Shown: in pieces, positions 61,381-64,000 of the stretch
How positions within the stretch are numbered: the first letter of the stretch is position 1
How the letters are laid out: each line of letters begins with the position of its first letter
Source: Corynebacterium aquilae DSM 44791
Lineage (GTDB): Bacteria > Actinomycetota > Actinomycetes > Mycobacteriales > Mycobacteriaceae
Reading direction: 5' to 3'
Assembly: GCF_001941445.1 (NCBI RefSeq)
Contig: NZ_CP009245.1
Location: forward strand, 85,992-149,991
Length of the DNA: 64,000 nt
The notes under the pieces: model-generated
Databases searched by the model: none
The model's input: the letters and a program-made list of their open reading frames with translations, nothing else
What the model was told of the DNA's origin: nothing
Program-made: the position numbers and the translations under genes

Positions 61381-63012
61381 CTAGTGGCTGACGGCCTTTT
61401 CCACACCCACACCCGTCAAGGAGCGGACCTCCATCTCCGCGGTCTTCAGCGGGAATTCGTCGGCCTTTCCGAGGAAAGTGCCGATGATGCCCATCAGGAA
61501 GCCTGCCGGGATGGCGATGATCGACGGGTTGGTCAGCGGGAACCAGGCGAAATCTACGCCTTCTCCGAGGAAGGAGTTCGGAGCGCCGGACACGGCGGGG
61601 GAGAAGATGATCAGCACCACGGAGGTCAGCAGGCCACCGTAGATGGAAAACAGCGCACCGGTGGTGTTGAAGCGCGGCCAATACAGGGAGTACAGGATGG
61701 TTGGCAGGTTCGCAGCGGCGGCAATGCCAAGGGCCAGGGCCACCAGGAAGGCGATGTTCTGACCGATGGCACCGATGCCGAGCACGATGGCCAGCACACC
61801 GATGACGACCACGGTGATGCGAGAAACGCGCACCTGCTCTTCTTCGGTGGCTTCGCCGTTGCGGATGATGCTGTTGTAGATGTCGTGTGCCACCGATGCG
61901 GAGGCGGTGATTGCCAGGCCGGCGACGACGGCGAGGATGGTGGCGAAGGCGATGGCGGAGATGATGGCCATGAAGTAGGTGGAGCCGACAGCGGATGCGA
62001 GCAGCAGCACTGCGGAGTTCACGCCACCGGGTGCGCTGAGGATTTCTTCCGGGCCGACCAGTGCGGCAGCGCCGTAGCCCATGACAACGGTCATGAGGAA
62101 GAAGAAGGCGACAATTCCGATGGTCCAGGTTGCGGAGCGGCGTGCTTCCTTAGCGGTGGGCACGGTGTAGAAACGCATCAGCACGTGCGGCAGGCCGGAG
62201 GTGCCGAAGCCGCAGGCGAGACCCAGGGAGATGAAGTCGATTTTGGTCAGATCGTTCTTGCCGTATTTCAGACCTGGGCCGAGAACATCCGCGCCGTCGT
62301 AGGCGGTGCGGAAGTTTTGTGCAGATTCCAACACGGCATTGAAGCCGCCTTTGATGCTCCAGAAGGTCAGCAGGGTGATGGCCAGTGAACCGCCGACCAG
62401 CAGGACGGCTTTGATCATTTGCACATAGGTGGTGCCCTTCATGCCGCCGACGAGGACGTAGACGATCATGAGCATGCCGACGACGGCGACGACTGCGGCT
62501 TGGGCTTTTGCACCTGAAACTCCCAACAGCAGGGCGACCAGGCCGCCTGCACCAGCCATCTGGGCAATTAGGTAGAACAAGCACACACTCAGGGTGGATA
62601 GGGCGGCGGCCATGCGGACGGGCTTTTGCTTCATGCGGAAGGACAAAACGTCGGCCATGGTGAATTTGCCGGTGTTGCGCAGCGGTTCGGCGACGAGCAC
62701 CAGGGCGATCAGTAGGGCGATCAAAAAGCCAATGGAGTACAGGAAGCCGTCGTAGCCGTAGACGGCGATAGCACCGGTTACGCCCAGGAATGCGGCGGCA
62801 GAAAGGTAGTCGCCGGAGATAGCCAGTCCGTTTTGCCAGCCGGGGAAGGAGGCGCCGCCGGTGTAAAAGTCGGTGCCCTTTTGGCTGGTTTTGCGGGTCA
62901 CCTTCACGACGACAGCCATGGTGGCGACGATGAATAGGGCGAAGACGCCGATGTTGATCAGCGGGTTGCCCGTGGCGACGTGCTGGGATTGCGCTAGCAG
63001 TGTCATGGTCAT
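61381..63012 (-). CDS. actP: Sodium:solute symporter ActP/MctC (acetate or monocarboxylate uptake)
   Basis: 543 residues, SSS family with about 13 membrane helices. DFYTGGASFPGWQNGLAISGDYLSAAAFLG, GGMKGTTYVQMIKAVLLVGG, GFGTSGLPHVLMRFYTVPTAKEARRS and the ASASVAHDIY block match ActP of E. coli and MctC of C. glutamicum, which import acetate, propionate or pyruvate. The DUF485 gene just upstream (12 bases) is its constant partner. The start may be the ATG at 63012 or at 63006. Confidence 0.95.
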   Translation of the reverse strand: MTMTLLAQSQHVATGNPLINIGVFALFIVATMAVVVKVTRKTSQKGTDFYTGGASFPGWQNGLAISGDYLSAAAFLGVTGAIAVYGYDGFLYSIGFLIALLIALVLVAEPLRNTGKFTMADVLSFRMKQKPVRMAAALSTLSVCLFYLIAQMAGAGGLVALLLGVSGAKAQAAVVAVVGMLMIVYVLVGGMKGTTYVQMIKAVLLVGGSLAITLLTFWSIKGGFNAVLESAQNFRTAYDGADVLGPGLKYGKNDLTKIDFISLGLACGFGTSGLPHVLMRFYTVPTAKEARRSATWTIGIVAFFFLMTVVMGYGAAALVGPEEILSAPGGVNSAVLLLASAVGSTYFMAIISAIAFATILAVVAGLAITASASVAHDIYNSIIRNGEATEEEQVRVSRITVVVIGVLAIVLGIGAIGQNIAFLVALALGIAAAANLPTILYSLYWPRFNTTGALFSIYGGLLTSVVLIIFSPAVSGAPNSFLGEGVDFAWFPLTNPSIIAIPAGFLMGIIGTFLGKADEFPLKTAEMEVRSLTGVGVEKAVSH

Positions 63013-63024
63013 GGTGGGTTCCTT

Positions 63025-63399
63025 TTAGGGGCTGCCCGCGTGGGAGGCGGTGGTGGACGTGGTGGGGTATTCCATCTCTTGGCGGATGGTGGCGGTCTCC
63101 GGGTCGAGCTTGTTGTCGGCGAAGCGGACATAGGCCCAGGTGACCAGGCCGGCGGTGGCGAATTGGGCTAGGCCCAAGATCATGCCGACGTTGATGGCGC
63201 CGTAGACGGGTCGGGAGACGAAGTCGACCGCGAAGGTGGCGGTGACGATGTAGAACACGTACCAGCCCATGAAGGCCACGGTCATGGGGAAGGCGAAGCC
63301 GCGGAAAGTGCGGCGCAGGTGTTGGAACTCGTCGGATTGCTGGACGCTGAGGAATTCTTCGGGGGTGGGGACGTGTGGGGCACGTTCGGGGTTGGTCAT
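63025..63399 (-). CDS. DUF485 membrane protein, partner of ActP
   Basis: 124 residues. SVQQSDEFQHLRRTFRGFAFPMTVAFMGWYVFYIV is the DUF485 signature, with two membrane helices and a charged C-terminus (RFADNKLDPETATIRQEMEY). YjcH, the E. coli counterpart, is always encoded with ActP and may assist its assembly or activity. Its start at 63399 has GAGGAG upstream on the minus strand. First gene of the two-gene unit. Confidence 0.92.
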   Translation of the reverse strand: MTNPERAPHVPTPEEFLSVQQSDEFQHLRRTFRGFAFPMTVAFMGWYVFYIVTATFAVDFVSRPVYGAINVGMILGLAQFATAGLVTWAYVRFADNKLDPETATIRQEMEYPTTSTTASHAGSP

Positions 63400-63653
63400 G
63401 AGGTTGCTCCTCGTGTGATGGTGGTTCAGGCTTGTTCTTTGGGGGTGGCGAACAAGTGTGGTGCGACGCTGATCACCCTGATTGAGGTGGTGTGAGCCAT
63501 TACACGGGATGCGGTGAGTGCTGGTCTAGCGTTTGGGTGAATTTGGTGGAGAAAAATTTTGGACACTTTCGGCCGCGGTTGCGAGGTGTGGGCCGTTGGT
63601 GGGTGGTTGGTTGGCGGCTATTCGCGCATGTGAGCGCCGATTTATGTCGCACA

Positions 63654-63666
63654 TCACAAATTGTGA
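63654..63666. promoter_or_regulatory. Candidate operator palindrome
   Basis: TCACAAATTGTGA is a perfect inverted repeat around one central base, about 255 bases upstream of the DUF485 start on the minus strand. It shares TGTGA half-sites with CRP/GlxR-type sites, but its spacing is shorter than the GlxR consensus, so another regulator may bind. Confidence 0.35.
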
Positions 63667-63818
63667 AAATGCGCAGGTCAGATGTTTAACGTGTGACCCC
63701 GTGTGGGGGTGAACAATATATATCTCAGGTGGGGGAACTGCTCATCCAGTGAGAAAACTTTGGGGTCATCCCATGGTCCGGAACGTGGTATACGTGCGCG
63801 GTGTTGGTGGTGGATATG

Positions 63819-63852
63819 CCTGCGCCCCACGCGGCGGGCGTGGGGCGCAGGC
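63819..63852 (-). terminator. Terminator after the right-edge gene
   Basis: GCCTGCGCCCCACGC and GCGTGGGGCGCAGGC form a 15-bp stem with loop GGCG. Confidence 0.85.
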
Positions 63853-63866
63853 GAGCTGGAGGGTGG

Positions 63867-64000
63867 TTAAACCTTGGGCCGGTAGGGATCTTTTCCGGGG
63901 CGGGCGATGGGCTTGGTCAGCGGCCGGTTTTTGAGCATTGTGGTCGGCAGTGGGGGAGCGGGTAGCCAGGCAGGCCCGTCGGGGCGGTGCCCCTGGTAGC
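63867..64000 (-). CDS. C-terminal end of an unidentified gene (5' end outside window)
   Basis: The minus-strand frame is open from the window edge to a TAA at 63867-63869. It gives a Pro-rich tail (GPAWLPAPPLPTTMLKNRPL, ending DPYRPKV). The strong hairpin immediately downstream supports it as a real gene end. Too little is visible for a family call. Confidence 0.5.
   Translation of the reverse strand, partial: YQGHRPDGPAWLPAPPLPTTMLKNRPLTKPIARPGKDPYRPKV

Larger units (their letters stand above)
63400..63866. other. Intergenic region upstream of the DUF485-actP unit
   Basis: 467 bases without a gene. It contains the 13-base palindrome at 63654-63666, a CCCCGTGTGGGGGTG stretch at 63697, an AT-rich AACAATATATATCTC, and the terminator hairpin at 63819-63852 belonging to the gene on the right edge. 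Confidence 0.5.

Overview
The window reads as a chromosomal segment of a high-GC Corynebacterium (order Mycobacteriales). The strongest evidence is an arabinogalactan cell-wall locus with a single Emb arabinosyltransferase, AftA, DprE1/DprE2, GlfT1 and a Wzm/Wzt-type ABC exporter. Many genes start 5-8 bases after a TANNNT -10 box, i.e. look leaderless, which is typical of Actinobacteria. No rRNA, CRISPR array, prophage or plasmid backbone was seen.

Layout. 1-1.4 kb: the 3' end of an excisionase-type HTH gene converging on an AT-richer unknown gene. 1.5-3.3 kb: thiC behind a TPP riboswitch. 3.5-9.4 kb: housekeeping genes (Tag glycosylase, SDR, LysE exporter, AlbA_2/ATPase regulator, S4 and VOC proteins, exported serine-hydrolase-like protein). 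9.4-13.7 kb: an AT-richer islet with an MFS transporter and an 882-residue adenylation-thiolation-thioesterase enzyme that has no condensation domain. 13.8-21.5 kb: esterase, MscS channel, M13 peptidase, PrsW protease and GH25 muramidase. 21.6-37.9 kb: the arabinogalactan locus, from emb through aftA, dprE2, dprE1, glfT1, wzt and wzm to an aminotransferase-V-like protein that lacks its PLP lysine, a GT87 enzyme and qor. 38-44.5 kb: YbjN pair, DHA2 exporter with a structured upstream element, HisC/Pat, ogt, a TSUP permease and four tRNAs. 44.5-47.8 kb: an IS1249-type element with remnant ends and an AT-rich ImmA/IrrE + PIN-like pair downstream of tRNA-Arg. 48-55 kb: glpT, YdcF, lipoprotein, tyrA, tadA and small helical proteins. 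55.5-61.3 kb: MmpL, then a queuosine-salvage group (tgt, yhhQ, gluQ). 61.4-63.4 kb: acetate permease with its DUF485 partner. A truncated gene lies at the right edge.

How the genes work together. DprE1 and DprE2 epimerise decaprenyl-phospho-ribose to the arabinose donor, AftA and Emb polymerise arabinan from it, GlfT1 starts the galactan, and Wzm/Wzt is the candidate exporter of the lipid-linked galactan. YhhQ, Tgt and GluQ-RS would import a queuosine precursor, insert it into tRNA and glutamylate tRNA-Asp. The A-T-TE enzyme plus MFS protein is the best candidate for an undescribed small-molecule system. The queuosine group, with a Tgt lacking its zinc cysteines and a short coupled leader ORF, is the second most unusual feature.
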